From positions 18,853-82,852 of the forward strand of contig JBIITN010000007.1 of NCBI GenBank assembly GCA_044340485.1: a DNA stretch of 64,000 nt, read 5' to 3'. The notes under the pieces are model-generated. The model saw nothing but the letters and a program-made list of their open reading frames with translations, had not been told where the DNA came from and ran no database searches. This stretch comes from UBA2093 sp044340485. Its GTDB lineage: Bacteria; Actinomycetota; Acidimicrobiia; Acidimicrobiales; Ilumatobacteraceae. Positions within the stretch are counted from its first letter, which is position 1. Each line of letters starts with the position of its first letter. Below, piece by piece: positions 28,265 to 37,308 of the stretch. The position numbers and the translations under genes are program-made.

Positions 28265-29869
28265 TTACGCGGACTGGTCAACCAGTTTGCGCGCAATGAC
28301 TTTGAGACACAGCGTTTCGTCTGCGCCTTCAAAGATCGACAAGACTCGCGCATCTACATAGAGGCGACTCACGCTGTATTCCTCTGCGTAGCCGTAGCCG
28401 CCGTGGATTTGGAGTGCCTCGCGGGTGACCCACTCGGCTGCTTTACACACGTATGCCTTCACCATGCTGGCTTCCATCGCACCTTCGCCTTTACCCATCA
28501 GACGAGCAACTTGGTATGCGAATTGGCGTGATGCCTGAATCAACACTGCCATGCGTCCGAGCTTCACGCGTGTGAGTTCGTATTCGGCAATGTTCTTGCC
28601 AAACGCAGCGCGGTTGTTGGCGTAGTCGACAGCAGATTCGTACGCGGCTTGCATTACTCCTACTGCACGCGCAGCAGTCTGTAAACGACCGTTTTCGAAT
28701 CCTTCCATCTGCAAGTAGAAACCTTTGCCGAGACCATCACGTCCGCCAATGAGGTGTGTTTCTGGTACCCACCAGTTTTCGATGGCGATTTCGTACGAGT
28801 GCATGCCTCGGTAACCAATGGTGTCGATTGGACGACCTTCCATCTTTCCGCCGTTGTCTTGGGTAAAGACAAAACCGTGTCCATCTGCAATTGGCTTCGG
28901 CACGATGAACAAACTAAGACCACGGTGAGTCTTTGAACGGTCGGGATCGGTGCGTGCGAGCAACATGAGAACGTTGGCACGGGCACCGAATGTGCACCAT
29001 GTCTTTACACCGTTAATGACCCAGCCCTCTTCGCCGTTTGGACCTTTTCCTTCTACTGCGGTTGTCTTTAAGTTTGCGACGTCACTTCCGTAGTCGGGTT
29101 CGGTGACTGCAACAGCTGCCATTACTTCTGTGGTTGCCAACTTTGGAAGCCACTCGTGTTTTTGTTCTTCTGTTCCACCCTTGACGAGTGCGCGTGTGAG
29201 AATTTCGGGACGTGTGATCAGTGATCCACCAATACCAAGCGATGCACGAGACAATTCCTCGGTTGCCACAACTGATGCGAGATACTCGCCTTCGCCACCT
29301 TCGCTAAATCCGCCGTATTCAGACGGAACACTCAGTCCGAATGCACCAATTTCAGCAAGTCCGCTGATGATTTCTTCTGGGACATCTTCGTTGTAACGGT
29401 GAACATGTTCTGCTTTGGGTGCAACAACTTTGTTTGCAAATGAACGGAATGTGTCCTGCACCATTTCGAAGTCATCATCGAGGTGGCGTGGTCCTGCCAT
29501 ATCAGCAAGCGATGCCAAGAACTCGGGTGCGCGGAATCTTTCGACAAACTCATCTGCCATTGATAACTGCGATGCTTTTAGGCCCCACAATTTTTCGCGG
29601 CCAACAAGACGTGTTACAAAGTCATGGACCATGTCGGCGGTGAAAGCACATGTGATTTGTGCTTCTTGATCGCCTTTTGCACCGTAGTCAAGAAGTGATG
29701 CAGCGGTTTCAACAGCTGCTGACACGTGTGCGATGTCGTATGCAAGTACTTGCTGCACATCGGGGCCACCATTGGCTTTCAACGTCGCAACTGCGGTATT
29801 CACCATGTCGCGGGTGGTGCTGATGACTGTGGCTGCGGTCTGCAACTCGGAAGAGAACGTGGTCGTCAT
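28265..29869 (-). CDS. mcd: Long acyl-CoA dehydrogenase, probable methylsuccinyl-CoA dehydrogenase
   Basis: 534 residues, about 150 longer than a standard acyl-CoA dehydrogenase. The first ~130 residues are an extra helical domain (AYDIAHVSAAVETAASLLDY, CAFTADMVHDFVTRLVG). The catalytic core starts near 145 and shows VAVTEPDYGSDVAN, YRGMHSYEIAIENWWVP, NRAAFGKNI and LQIHGGYGYAEEYSVSR. An N-terminal extension of this kind is described for methylsuccinyl-CoA dehydrogenase of the ethylmalonyl-CoA pathway; lyase and MaoC neighbours agree. A TAGAGT hexamer lies eight bases upstream, overlapping the opposite promoter. A different long-chain acyl-CoA dehydrogenase remains possible. Confidence 0.75.
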   Translation of the reverse strand: MTTTFSSELQTAATVISTTRDMVNTAVATLKANGGPDVQQVLAYDIAHVSAAVETAASLLDYGAKGDQEAQITCAFTADMVHDFVTRLVGREKLWGLKASQLSMADEFVERFRAPEFLASLADMAGPRHLDDDFEMVQDTFRSFANKVVAPKAEHVHRYNEDVPEEIISGLAEIGAFGLSVPSEYGGFSEGGEGEYLASVVATEELSRASLGIGGSLITRPEILTRALVKGGTEEQKHEWLPKLATTEVMAAVAVTEPDYGSDVANLKTTAVEGKGPNGEEGWVINGVKTWCTFGARANVLMLLARTDPDRSKTHRGLSLFIVPKPIADGHGFVFTQDNGGKMEGRPIDTIGYRGMHSYEIAIENWWVPETHLIGGRDGLGKGFYLQMEGFENGRLQTAARAVGVMQAAYESAVDYANNRAAFGKNIAEYELTRVKLGRMAVLIQASRQFAYQVARLMGKGEGAMEASMVKAYVCKAAEWVTREALQIHGGYGYAEEYSVSRLYVDARVLSIFEGADETLCLKVIARKLVDQSA

Positions 29870-29876
29870 GGTGTCC

Positions 29877-29883
29877 TACTCTA
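29877..29883. promoter_or_regulatory. Two nearly coincident divergent -10 boxes
   Basis: The seven bases TACTCTA serve both strands: TACTCT (29877-29882) is six bases before GTG 29889 on the plus strand and TAGAGT (29883-29878) is eight bases before ATG 29869 on the minus strand. The whole intergenic region is only 19 bp. Confidence 0.6.
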
Positions 29884-29888
29884 TTGGG

Positions 29889-31070
29889 GTGAAGAAACGA
29901 AGTCCCTTTCTCAAGCGGGGACTCAAGGTCATGTTGGCCTTGGGGGCCATCTACTTCTTCGTCTTTCCACTCATCCCCGGTTTCAACCGCGCCCTCAAAG
30001 ATTTAAGCCAAGTACAGCCCGGGCTGCTGGTGGTGGGTCTGGCTCTTCAGGCGGCTGCACTGCTGTCGTACTCACTGTTGACACACGGCACACTCGAAGA
30101 AATGGGCCAACATGTCTCTGTGATGCGCATGTGGCGCATTCAGTTGTCCACCCGAGCTCTTGGCAACATCATGCCCGCGGGCAGTGCGGCAAGCTCGGCG
30201 CTCGGATTTCGACTCCTCACCATGAGTGGAGTGTCGCGTCCTGACGCGGCGTTTGCTCTTGCAACTGCCGGAATCGGATCAGCGGTGATTCTAAATTTCA
30301 TTTTGTGGATCGGGCTGATCATCTCTATTCCGAACCGAGGTGTGAACCCGATTTATGGAGCCGCCGCAGTCGTTGGCGTCATCTTGATGGCGTTTGCAGG
30401 ATTCATCGCATTCGGGTTGATGGAAGGTCAAGGTCGCTCAAAGCGAGTGGTGTATCGCATCGCAAAACGTTTTCGATTCAATGGTGACAACGCAGTGCAG
30501 ACCTTGGAGCATCTCGCAGTGCGCATCGAAAGTTTGTTGAAAGAACGAGCGCTGCTTCGTCGTGTCATTCTCTGGGCGACGTTGAACTGGGTGTTTGATG
30601 CATTGTCTCTGTGGGTTTTCATTAGAGCATTTGGTGGAACACTGCAAGCAGATGCGCTGATTGTTGCATTCGGCATCGCAAATATCTTGTCGTTTATTCC
30701 TATTACCCCTGGTGGCCTTGGGATTGTCGAAGGTGTCTACATCCCAATGCTGGTGGGATTTGGATTGACGCGCTCCACTGCAACCGTGGCGGTGTTGTCA
30801 TACCGTGTCGCACAGTATTGGTTGCCAATCATCGTGGGTTGGGTGTGTTACTTGTCGCTTCGTGTCGGCCCGTTCTCGATTGACCGACGCAAGCGACTGA
30901 AGCCATTGCCGTCTGTCGCTGTCTTACAGGCCGAGCGAGGTTTGTCGCGCGCTGAATGGGTTGAACAATTTGCGCCTCGTGATCGCACGGGGCAATTCAC
31001 CATGCCCACACTGCGGCCAGACGATCTCGAGTTCACAGAAGACGACACCGGTGGTACGCCAACACCGTGA
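29889..31070 (+). CDS. Flippase-like membrane protein (LPG synthase TM / UPF0104 family)
   Basis: 393 residues with about eight membrane segments. LSTRALGNIMPAGSAASSA and SFIPITPGGLGIVEGVYIP are the two conserved motifs of the lysylphosphatidylglycerol-synthase transmembrane domain. Only the membrane part is present, without the catalytic aminoacyl-transfer domain, so a lipid or polyprenol-linked flippase role is more likely than lipid lysinylation. The short C-terminal tail is charged and cytoplasmic. GTG 29889 is chosen from the TACTCT box six bases upstream; longer starts would run into the divergent gene. Confidence 0.82.
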   Translation: MKKRSPFLKRGLKVMLALGAIYFFVFPLIPGFNRALKDLSQVQPGLLVVGLALQAAALLSYSLLTHGTLEEMGQHVSVMRMWRIQLSTRALGNIMPAGSAASSALGFRLLTMSGVSRPDAAFALATAGIGSAVILNFILWIGLIISIPNRGVNPIYGAAAVVGVILMAFAGFIAFGLMEGQGRSKRVVYRIAKRFRFNGDNAVQTLEHLAVRIESLLKERALLRRVILWATLNWVFDALSLWVFIRAFGGTLQADALIVAFGIANILSFIPITPGGLGIVEGVYIPMLVGFGLTRSTATVAVLSYRVAQYWLPIIVGWVCYLSLRVGPFSIDRRKRLKPLPSVAVLQAERGLSRAEWVEQFAPRDRTGQFTMPTLRPDDLEFTEDDTGGTPTP

Positions 31071-31084
31071 GTAGCGTGTGAGCC

Positions 31085-31600
31085 ATGACAAGTCACGAAC
31101 GCCCCTTTGGTCGGTATCTGGAAGATTTCACAATTGGCGACATCTATCGTCACTGGCCAGGAAAGACCATCACAGAGTACGACGATCATCTCTTTTGCAT
31201 GATCACAATGAACCATCACCCGCTTCATACAAATGATTGGTTCGCAAAAGAAAGCGTGCAAGGTCGCAATGTTGTCGTTGGCAACCTGGTGTACTCGCTC
31301 GTTCTTGGTATGAGCGTGCCAGATGTCAGTGGTGCCGCTATCGCAAACCTTGAAGTGGAAACACTCCAACACAAATTTCCCACCTTTCACGGCGACACGA
31401 TTCATGCTGAAACACATGTGCTTGATGTGCAAGAGAGCAAATCAAAAAACGATCGAGGGATCGTCACAGTTGAGACCAAAGGATTCAACCAAGACGGCAA
31501 GGAAGTGTGTTATTTCAAGCGCCGTGTAATGGTGTGGAAGCGCGAGTTTGCCCCACAACGTCGTCGTCCGTACGACGGCCAGGACGTGTGGGCCGAATAA
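31085..31600 (+). CDS. MaoC-like dehydratase, possible mesaconyl-CoA hydratase
   Basis: 171-residue hotdog protein. YLEDFTIGDIYRHWPGKTITE and DDHLFCMITMNHHPLHTNDWF contain the hydratase catalytic region (Asp and His of the hydratase-2 motif), followed by GNLVYSLVLGMSV. Mesaconyl-CoA hydratases add water to mesaconyl-CoA before malyl-CoA lyase acts; the window has that lyase and a methylsuccinyl-CoA-dehydrogenase candidate nearby, so this role is plausible but inferred. TAGCGT lies seven bases before the ATG; leaderless. The 3' end overlaps mutY by 13 bp. Confidence 0.82.
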   Translation: MTSHERPFGRYLEDFTIGDIYRHWPGKTITEYDDHLFCMITMNHHPLHTNDWFAKESVQGRNVVVGNLVYSLVLGMSVPDVSGAAIANLEVETLQHKFPTFHGDTIHAETHVLDVQESKSKNDRGIVTVETKGFNQDGKEVCYFKRRVMVWKREFAPQRRRPYDGQDVWAE

Positions 31601-32478
31601 AAAACTCAGATCGCATCACCGCTGCGCTATTGCAGTGGGGAAGTAGTGAGTTGCGCGATCTCCCGTGGCGTCGTGCGAGCGACCCATGGCATGTGCTGGT
31701 GTCTGAGGTGATGTTGCAGCAGACATCTGTCGCACGAGTTCTACCAAAGTTCGAATTCTTCATTGAGGCCTACCCAACCCCGCACGCTCTCGCCACCTCA
31801 TCGCTTGGCGAAGCGTTGAGTCTGTGGCAAGGCCTCGGTTATCCGCGGCGTTGTCGAAATCTTCGAGATGCCGCCATCGTGATTGCGGATACTCACGATG
31901 GTGATGTGCCCGACCAACTTGAGGCGTTGCTGGCATTGCCCGGTGTCGGACCATACACAGCGCGTGCTGTACTTGCGTTTGCATACCGGCGCGATGTCGC
32001 GGTTGTGGATGTCAATGTGTCGCGCGTGTTTTCGCGCCTGCGTGGTGAACCAATGACAGCAAAGCAATTGCAAGACATGGCAGATGCTTTGGTTCCGCTG
32101 GGGCTGTCGTGGGAATGGAATCAGGTATTGATGGAACTCGGTGGCAGGGTATGCACCGCGCGTTCACCTCGTTGCACGGAGTGTCCAATTCGCAAGTGGT
32201 GCACTTTTATGAAATCAAAAAACGATATTGATCCTGCATCTTTGTCGGCTGGGGCTAGTAAGCCACAACCACGTTTCGAAGGATCGGATCGTCAACTTCG
32301 CGGTGCAGTGTTACGTATTGTGCTCGATACATCGCACAAGAACAGAAGCCACACAATGGACGACATTTTGTTGCACTTTCCAGACTCCGAGCAACGAATC
32401 CGAGTGGAAAAGATAATGATTGATTTAGTAGATGAAGGGTTGCTTGTACGTCGCGGGCAAAAAATTAGCGCGCCGTAG
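31588..32478 (+). CDS. mutY: A/G-specific adenine glycosylase
   Basis: 296 residues. Removes adenine mispaired with 8-oxoguanine. LPWR and EVMLQQTSVARV contain the catalytic Glu, LPGVGPYTARAVLAFA is the helix-hairpin-helix, VVDVNVSRV has the catalytic Asp, and VCTARSPRCTECPIRKWC supplies the C-x6-C-x2-C-x5-C [4Fe-4S] cluster. The C-terminus (residues ~215-296) is a short winged-helix-like part and not a full NUDIX domain, as in other short actinobacterial MutY. GTG 31588 overlaps the end of the MaoC gene; the 3' end overlaps the convergent hydrolase by 14 bp. Confidence 0.95.
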   Translation: MGRIKNSDRITAALLQWGSSELRDLPWRRASDPWHVLVSEVMLQQTSVARVLPKFEFFIEAYPTPHALATSSLGEALSLWQGLGYPRRCRNLRDAAIVIADTHDGDVPDQLEALLALPGVGPYTARAVLAFAYRRDVAVVDVNVSRVFSRLRGEPMTAKQLQDMADALVPLGLSWEWNQVLMELGGRVCTARSPRCTECPIRKWCTFMKSKNDIDPASLSAGASKPQPRFEGSDRQLRGAVLRIVLDTSHKNRSHTMDDILLHFPDSEQRIRVEKIMIDLVDEGLLVRRGQKISAP

Positions 32479-33349
32479 TTAACCAGTCGACGATCAGTCG
32501 GTTAACAACAGCTGGTTGTTCTAATTGCAGGAAATGTCCGGCGTCTTTCACGATCTGCATTTTGAGCGCTGGGTACATTTCATGTGCCATGCGTGCAACT
32601 TCCACTCCGATACATCCGTCATCTTCGCCATGAAGGTACAGCGTCGGCTGTGTCGGTGGGTGTGCTGCAGCTGCCGCTTGAATCGCGTCATAGCGCGGAT
32701 CTTTTTTGCCCGCTCCTAACGTGGCACGGTAGTAACCGAGTGCTGCTTCTACATGTTCAGGCGACGACATGCAATCTTTAGCGTGTTGGACGTCTTCTTT
32801 GTTTCGGTAATGCGGCGACCAGTCGCGCCAAATCATGTCGACAAACGCAAGATCATTTGCGGGCACGACAATATCGGCAAGTGGATGCTGGAAAAAGAAC
32901 ATGTACCAACTGCGCTTTAATTGCTCGAGGTTGGTCATAAATGCCATTCCCATGGCAGCTCCTGGTGGAACTGCCATGCCCACAACTTTCTTCCAGCGTT
33001 GTGGTTGATCGACCGCGGCACCGTATGCACTCGGCGCTCCCCAGTCATGGCCGATGATCACAGCGTTGTTGTCGGCCCCAAGAACTTCGTGCAAAACATT
33101 TGCATCGTGTGACAACGCGCCAGTTTGATACAGGCCATCGGGAGCAACGGTGGTGGGGGCATACCCGCGTGTAAATGGGGCAACTGCCCGAAATCCGCCA
33201 TTCGCTAGTGCTGGCAAAAGATGTCTCCAGGTGTGGGCGCTATCGGGAAATCCATGAAGGCACAGAGCCAAGGGTCCACTGCCGCATTCGAGGTACGTCA
33301 TCGTCATGTCGTTCACAGTGGCGGTTGAGACTGAAATCTTCGGTTCCAT
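32465..33349 (-). CDS. Alpha/beta hydrolase, epoxide-hydrolase-like
   Basis: 294 residues. LHGFPDSAHTWRHLLPAL is the oxyanion-hole HG-x-P motif; GHDWGAPSAYGAA holds the nucleophile Asp (GHDWG), as in epoxide hydrolases and haloalkane dehalogenases; LYLHGEDDGCIG gives the acid and DAGHFLQLEQP the catalytic His. TACCGT is six bases before the ATG at 33349, which supports this start over longer ones. Substrate unknown. Confidence 0.87.
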   Translation of the reverse strand: MEPKISVSTATVNDMTMTYLECGSGPLALCLHGFPDSAHTWRHLLPALANGGFRAVAPFTRGYAPTTVAPDGLYQTGALSHDANVLHEVLGADNNAVIIGHDWGAPSAYGAAVDQPQRWKKVVGMAVPPGAAMGMAFMTNLEQLKRSWYMFFFQHPLADIVVPANDLAFVDMIWRDWSPHYRNKEDVQHAKDCMSSPEHVEAALGYYRATLGAGKKDPRYDAIQAAAAAHPPTQPTLYLHGEDDGCIGVEVARMAHEMYPALKMQIVKDAGHFLQLEQPAVVNRLIVDWLTTAR

Positions 33350-33458
33350 ACAATCACGGTACCTGTTCACTGCGACACAGGTCACCGTGACCTCTGGTTT
33401 ACACCCATGCTCTCGTGGACGTAACGTAAGTCGTATTCGGGGGAATACGCAGGTTCAT

Positions 33459-34289
33459 GTGTCGTTCCATGGAGTACGGGGGTCAACTCCGTGCCCAGGT
33501 CCAGACACCGCGCGGTACGGGGGCAACACCTCGTGCGTGGTTTTGCGTGTCGACAAAGACCAGCCATTGATCCTTGATCTCGGAACCGGATTGCGCACGT
33601 TTGGTAACTCCCATCGTTCATCGTTTGAAAATTCTGGTACGCCTTTACATGCAAGAGCCTTACTCACTCACTTGCATTGGGATCATGTCATGGGGTTGCC
33701 ATTTTTTTCACCAATGCTGAATCCCGGGGCCACCCTCGACGTGTATGGCCCAGTACAAGAAGATGGCACATCGTTTGACACTGCTATGCGTGAGATGATC
33801 AAACCGCCGATGTTCCCAGTTCATTTGTCTGACTTCCCTGGAGAGTTTCGGTTTCATTCCATTGGTGAAGGCGAACTGGATCTCGGTGATTTTCACGTTA
33901 CTGCTCGGTTGATTCCACACATTGGCGAAACGCTGGGCTACCGCATTCGACACAACGATCTTGTCGTGGCGTACTTGCCCGACGTACAACAACCTGTCGA
34001 CGGATCACACGTTGTCGATGAAGCGATACTTGAACTGGCTGCTGATGCCGATTTATTAATTCATGATTCGCAGTACACGCCAGATGAATTTTCTCAACGC
34101 GCGAATTGGGGTCACTGCACAGCCGATTTCGCTATTACAACTGCACAAAAGTGTGGGGTGAAGTCGTTGGCCCTGTTCCATCATGATCCGTCACGAACCG
34201 ATCACGATCTAGATCATTCGCCGTATGTCACCCATGATCATGGATTGCAGGTGTACGTTGCGCGCGAAGGGATGACGCTCTCTTTGTGA
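33459..34289 (+). CDS. MBL-fold metallo-hydrolase
   Basis: 276 residues. LLTHLHWDHVMGLPFF is the HxHxDH dinuclear metal site; ILDLGTGLRTFG, LIPHIGETLGYRI, VAYLPD and LIHDSQYT supply other ligands, and LALFHHDPSRTDHDLD the final His. The sequence resembles PhnP/RNase Z-like phosphodiesterases. The start is a GTG at 33459; the frame is open further upstream but has no family similarity. A start with clear signals is not visible, so a few residues could be added. Confidence 0.83.
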   Translation: MSFHGVRGSTPCPGPDTARYGGNTSCVVLRVDKDQPLILDLGTGLRTFGNSHRSSFENSGTPLHARALLTHLHWDHVMGLPFFSPMLNPGATLDVYGPVQEDGTSFDTAMREMIKPPMFPVHLSDFPGEFRFHSIGEGELDLGDFHVTARLIPHIGETLGYRIRHNDLVVAYLPDVQQPVDGSHVVDEAILELAADADLLIHDSQYTPDEFSQRANWGHCTADFAITTAQKCGVKSLALFHHDPSRTDHDLDHSPYVTHDHGLQVYVAREGMTLSL

Positions 34290-34313
34290 GCGTCTCTGGT
34301 TTATTGTTGCGCC

Positions 34314-34838
34314 ATGTCTCTTTCTGTTGATTCAGCACATTTTCGCTCTGTGATGGGGCAGGTGCCGACGTCGGTTGTTGTTGTCACCGGATTTGATGCA
34401 GCAGGAGAGCCACACGGAATCACAATCGGCTCGTTTGTATCAGTGTCGCTGCAGCCACCGTTGGTGGGATTTTTCCCCGCGCTTGATTCGGTCACATGGG
34501 CAGCGATTGAGCCAAGTGGAACGTTCTGTGTGAATGTCTTGCGTGCCGACCAAGCCGATCTCTGTTGGCAGTTTGCAAAAGAGGCCGATCACCGTTTCCA
34601 AGGAGTGGCATGGGCGCCTTCGCCAAACGGATCACCGATTCTTGAGGGTTGTATTGCGTGGATTGACTGCACCGTTCACTCAGTGACTGAGGTGGGCGAT
34701 CATTACTTTGTTGTCGGTGATGTTGTGCACATGGCACACCATGATGATGCCGCTCATTCTGTTAATGACACTCAGTCTGCAGATGCGATGATTTTCTATC
34801 GTGGCAAAGTGTCTAGTGCCGGTATTGCGACCCACTAG
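34314..34838 (+). CDS. Flavin reductase-like (FMN-binding) protein
   Basis: 174 residues of the flavin_Reduct family: FRSVMGQVPTSVVVVTGFDAAGEPHGITIGSF, SLQPPLVGFFPALDS, FCVNVL and DHYFVVGDVVHMAHH. Such proteins reduce FMN/FAD with NAD(P)H for two-component monooxygenases, or use bound flavin. TATTGT lies six bases before the ATG with no ribosome-binding site. Partner monooxygenase is not evident next door. Confidence 0.87.
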   Translation: MSLSVDSAHFRSVMGQVPTSVVVVTGFDAAGEPHGITIGSFVSVSLQPPLVGFFPALDSVTWAAIEPSGTFCVNVLRADQADLCWQFAKEADHRFQGVAWAPSPNGSPILEGCIAWIDCTVHSVTEVGDHYFVVGDVVHMAHHDDAAHSVNDTQSADAMIFYRGKVSSAGIATH

Positions 34839-34868
34839 AAACACACGCACAAGGCACTGGGATTGCAG

Positions 34869-35246
34869 ATGGTGAGTCGGATTGCAGCAATTGTGGTGGG
34901 AGCAGTGTTCTTGCTCGCTGGAGCTTCCAAAGCAGTCAACATGTCCCAGTGGTTGCGTGATGCGCGTTCACAGTCTGTGTGGAAACCAGTTGCCGTAGCT
35001 GTCCCAATTATCGAACTGGTTTTAGGTGGTTGTCTTGTGGGGCTGCCGGTGTCGCCATTGATACTTGGTCTCTCAACGGCGCTTTTATTGGTATTTACCG
35101 CGTTTCTTATTGCGCAAATTCGTGTTTCTAGTGATGTGCCATGTGCGTGTTTTGGATCTTTTTTGCGTCGGCCACCATCACTCAAAGATGTGTTGCGAAA
35201 CCTTGCACTGATAGCGCTGTTATTTGTGTCTGCAGCGCTTGCTTAG
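34869..35246 (+). CDS. MauE/DoxX-like small membrane protein
   Basis: 125 residues with four membrane helices. VVGAVFLLAGASKAVNMSQW is the typical first helix and PCACFGS, before the fourth helix, matches the conserved Cys-containing motif of MauE-type proteins that assist disulfide or redox maturation. The start could be ATG 34869 or the TTG two codons earlier. It converges with oligopeptidase B, with a 4-bp overlap. Confidence 0.78.
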   Translation: MVSRIAAIVVGAVFLLAGASKAVNMSQWLRDARSQSVWKPVAVAVPIIELVLGGCLVGLPVSPLILGLSTALLLVFTAFLIAQIRVSSDVPCACFGSFLRRPPSLKDVLRNLALIALLFVSAALA

Positions 35247-37270
35247 CTGACGCACGATATTGCAAACGACAAAGTACGTGCCTCGTCTCGCCATCTGTCG
35301 TAACGGCCCGATGGACCACCATGGCCGGCACCCATTTCGCAACGAAAAACCACAGTTGTTTGTGGCGACACTGATCGAAGTTTGGCCACCCATTTTGCGG
35401 GTTCGTGATAACTCACTCGAGGGTCATTAATACCTGCGGTGACATACAGCGATGGGTATGTCACCGCGCGTGTGTTGTCATATGGTGAGTAGCTTGCGAT
35501 GTACGAAGCAAATGGTTCATTTCGTGGATCGCCCCACTCTTCCCATTCGGTGACAGTGAGCGGAAGAGAAGGATCGCTCATGGTGTTGACCACATCTACG
35601 AATGGAACTTCTGCGATCGCGCCAGTAAAGACGTCGGGGGCAATGGTGATGCACGCACCGACGAGCAATCCACCGGCGCTTCCACCACGAACCACCAACT
35701 TGTCCGCGGCTGACACTTTGACAGACACCAAATGCCGCGCACACGCAATGGTGTCGGTAAATGTGTTGCGCTTGTGTAGCAACTTGCCGTTTTCGTACCA
35801 GCCGCGCCCCATCTCTCCGCCACCTCGAGGATGCACGAGAGCCCACACCCAACCGCGGTCAAGAAGCGAGAGGCGCGCTGCTGAAAACCACGGTGGTAGC
35901 GATACTTCATATGAACCATATCCATAGATCAATGTGGGTGCAGTGCCGTCAAGCGATGTTGCACGATGATGGACGATGTCAATAGGTACCGACTCTCCGT
36001 CTTCAGCCGTGGCCCAGATGCGTGAGGAGATGTACTGAGACAGATCCGCATTCGGTACTTCAATTTGTTTCAAGACAGTTGTCGTTTGATCGGGAATGGA
36101 GTACCACGCAATTGTTGCTGGGGTAGTTAACGACTGATGCGTGAAACGAACTCCGGTAGTCGCAAAGTTGGGATTTGCATCAAGCTCTGCTTCGTGTGGT
36201 TCATCGCTGATCGAGAGTGGAGATATCACGCCATCGCGCGAGACCACAGAAATTACTTGTTGCCCTTTGCTCCAGCGCTGCATCACAGCATGATCTGCAA
36301 AGCAATCAAACTGGACAATTCGGTTGCCGGGAACATGGGGCACAAATCTTTGCCATGTTGCCGTATCGACTTCATTGGTGATCATCACCGAGAAGTCGAG
36401 TCCTTCTTTATTTGTGAGGACGACGAATTGGTCGCCCCAATGGTCGATTGAGTACTCGATGTTGTCTTGTCGAGAACTGAAACATGTTGGTTGTGCAGCA
36501 GGATCGTGTGCGGGGATAATCCACGCTTCACTGGATGTGCGACTTGAAGACTCGATCACAATCCATTTGTCTGACCGGGTGCGGTCAACGCCAACGAAGA
36601 ATCTTTCATCTGGTTCTTCGAAGACCTTGACATCTTCAGATGCGCTAGTTCCGATGCGATGGCGCCACACCTGCCACGGGCGCATTGCCTCGTCCGGGCG
36701 TACATAAAAAATCCATTGATCATCAAGCGACCATGCGGTGCCACCCCATGATGTCTCTGGAACAAGATCATCGAGATCAATGCCAGTTGAGATGTCGCGG
36801 ATTCGCAAGTCGTATAACTCGCTCCCGTCAGTGTCTGATGACCATGCGAGTAGTTGTTCGTTCGTGCTGATGTCGAATGCACTAATTGCAAAGTAATCAT
36901 GACTGTGCGCTTCAACATTTTCGTCAAGAACGATGCTGTCAGTTGCTGAATCTGCGGTTGTGCCACGGGTATGTATGGCATAGCTCTGGCCTGTTTGTGT
37001 CTTGGTGGTGTGCCAGTAGTTGCCCTTTTGTACTGGCGGTGCAACGTCGTCTTCTTTGATCCGAGATTTGATTTCGGTAAATAGCTCCTCGATGCGCTCG
37101 GAGTGCGGCGCGAACCAGTCATCTGCATATGTATTCTCTGTATTGAGATATCTGAGGGTGTCGGGGTCATCTTTGTCGGCAAGCCACGCAAATGGATCTG
37201 TGACTGTGCCGGTTGGCCGAATCCATTCGTGACTGCGTTGTGGGGCTTGTGGGGTTGAATCAGACATCAC
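35243..37270 (-). CDS. ptrB: S9A serine peptidase, oligopeptidase B-like
   Basis: 675 residues: a beta-propeller (about 75-400) and a C-terminal alpha/beta hydrolase domain. The nucleophile is in VVRGGSAGGLLVGA, the Asp in YVTAGINDPRVSY and the His in CEMGAGHGGPSGRYDRW. IYGYGSYEVSLPPWFS and WVWALVHPRGGGEMGR are S9A hallmarks. It cuts short peptides, classically after basic residues. The start is GTG 37270 or ATG 37267; a TAACCT box lies five and eight bases upstream respectively. No signal peptide, so cytosolic. Confidence 0.93.
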   Translation of the reverse strand: MMSDSTPQAPQRSHEWIRPTGTVTDPFAWLADKDDPDTLRYLNTENTYADDWFAPHSERIEELFTEIKSRIKEDDVAPPVQKGNYWHTTKTQTGQSYAIHTRGTTADSATDSIVLDENVEAHSHDYFAISAFDISTNEQLLAWSSDTDGSELYDLRIRDISTGIDLDDLVPETSWGGTAWSLDDQWIFYVRPDEAMRPWQVWRHRIGTSASEDVKVFEEPDERFFVGVDRTRSDKWIVIESSSRTSSEAWIIPAHDPAAQPTCFSSRQDNIEYSIDHWGDQFVVLTNKEGLDFSVMITNEVDTATWQRFVPHVPGNRIVQFDCFADHAVMQRWSKGQQVISVVSRDGVISPLSISDEPHEAELDANPNFATTGVRFTHQSLTTPATIAWYSIPDQTTTVLKQIEVPNADLSQYISSRIWATAEDGESVPIDIVHHRATSLDGTAPTLIYGYGSYEVSLPPWFSAARLSLLDRGWVWALVHPRGGGEMGRGWYENGKLLHKRNTFTDTIACARHLVSVKVSAADKLVVRGGSAGGLLVGACITIAPDVFTGAIAEVPFVDVVNTMSDPSLPLTVTEWEEWGDPRNEPFASYIASYSPYDNTRAVTYPSLYVTAGINDPRVSYHEPAKWVAKLRSVSPQTTVVFRCEMGAGHGGPSGRYDRWRDEARTLSFAISCVS

Positions 37271-37308
37271 GGTTGAGGTTATGGCGCAGTGCCATGTACC
37301 GTGTCAGT

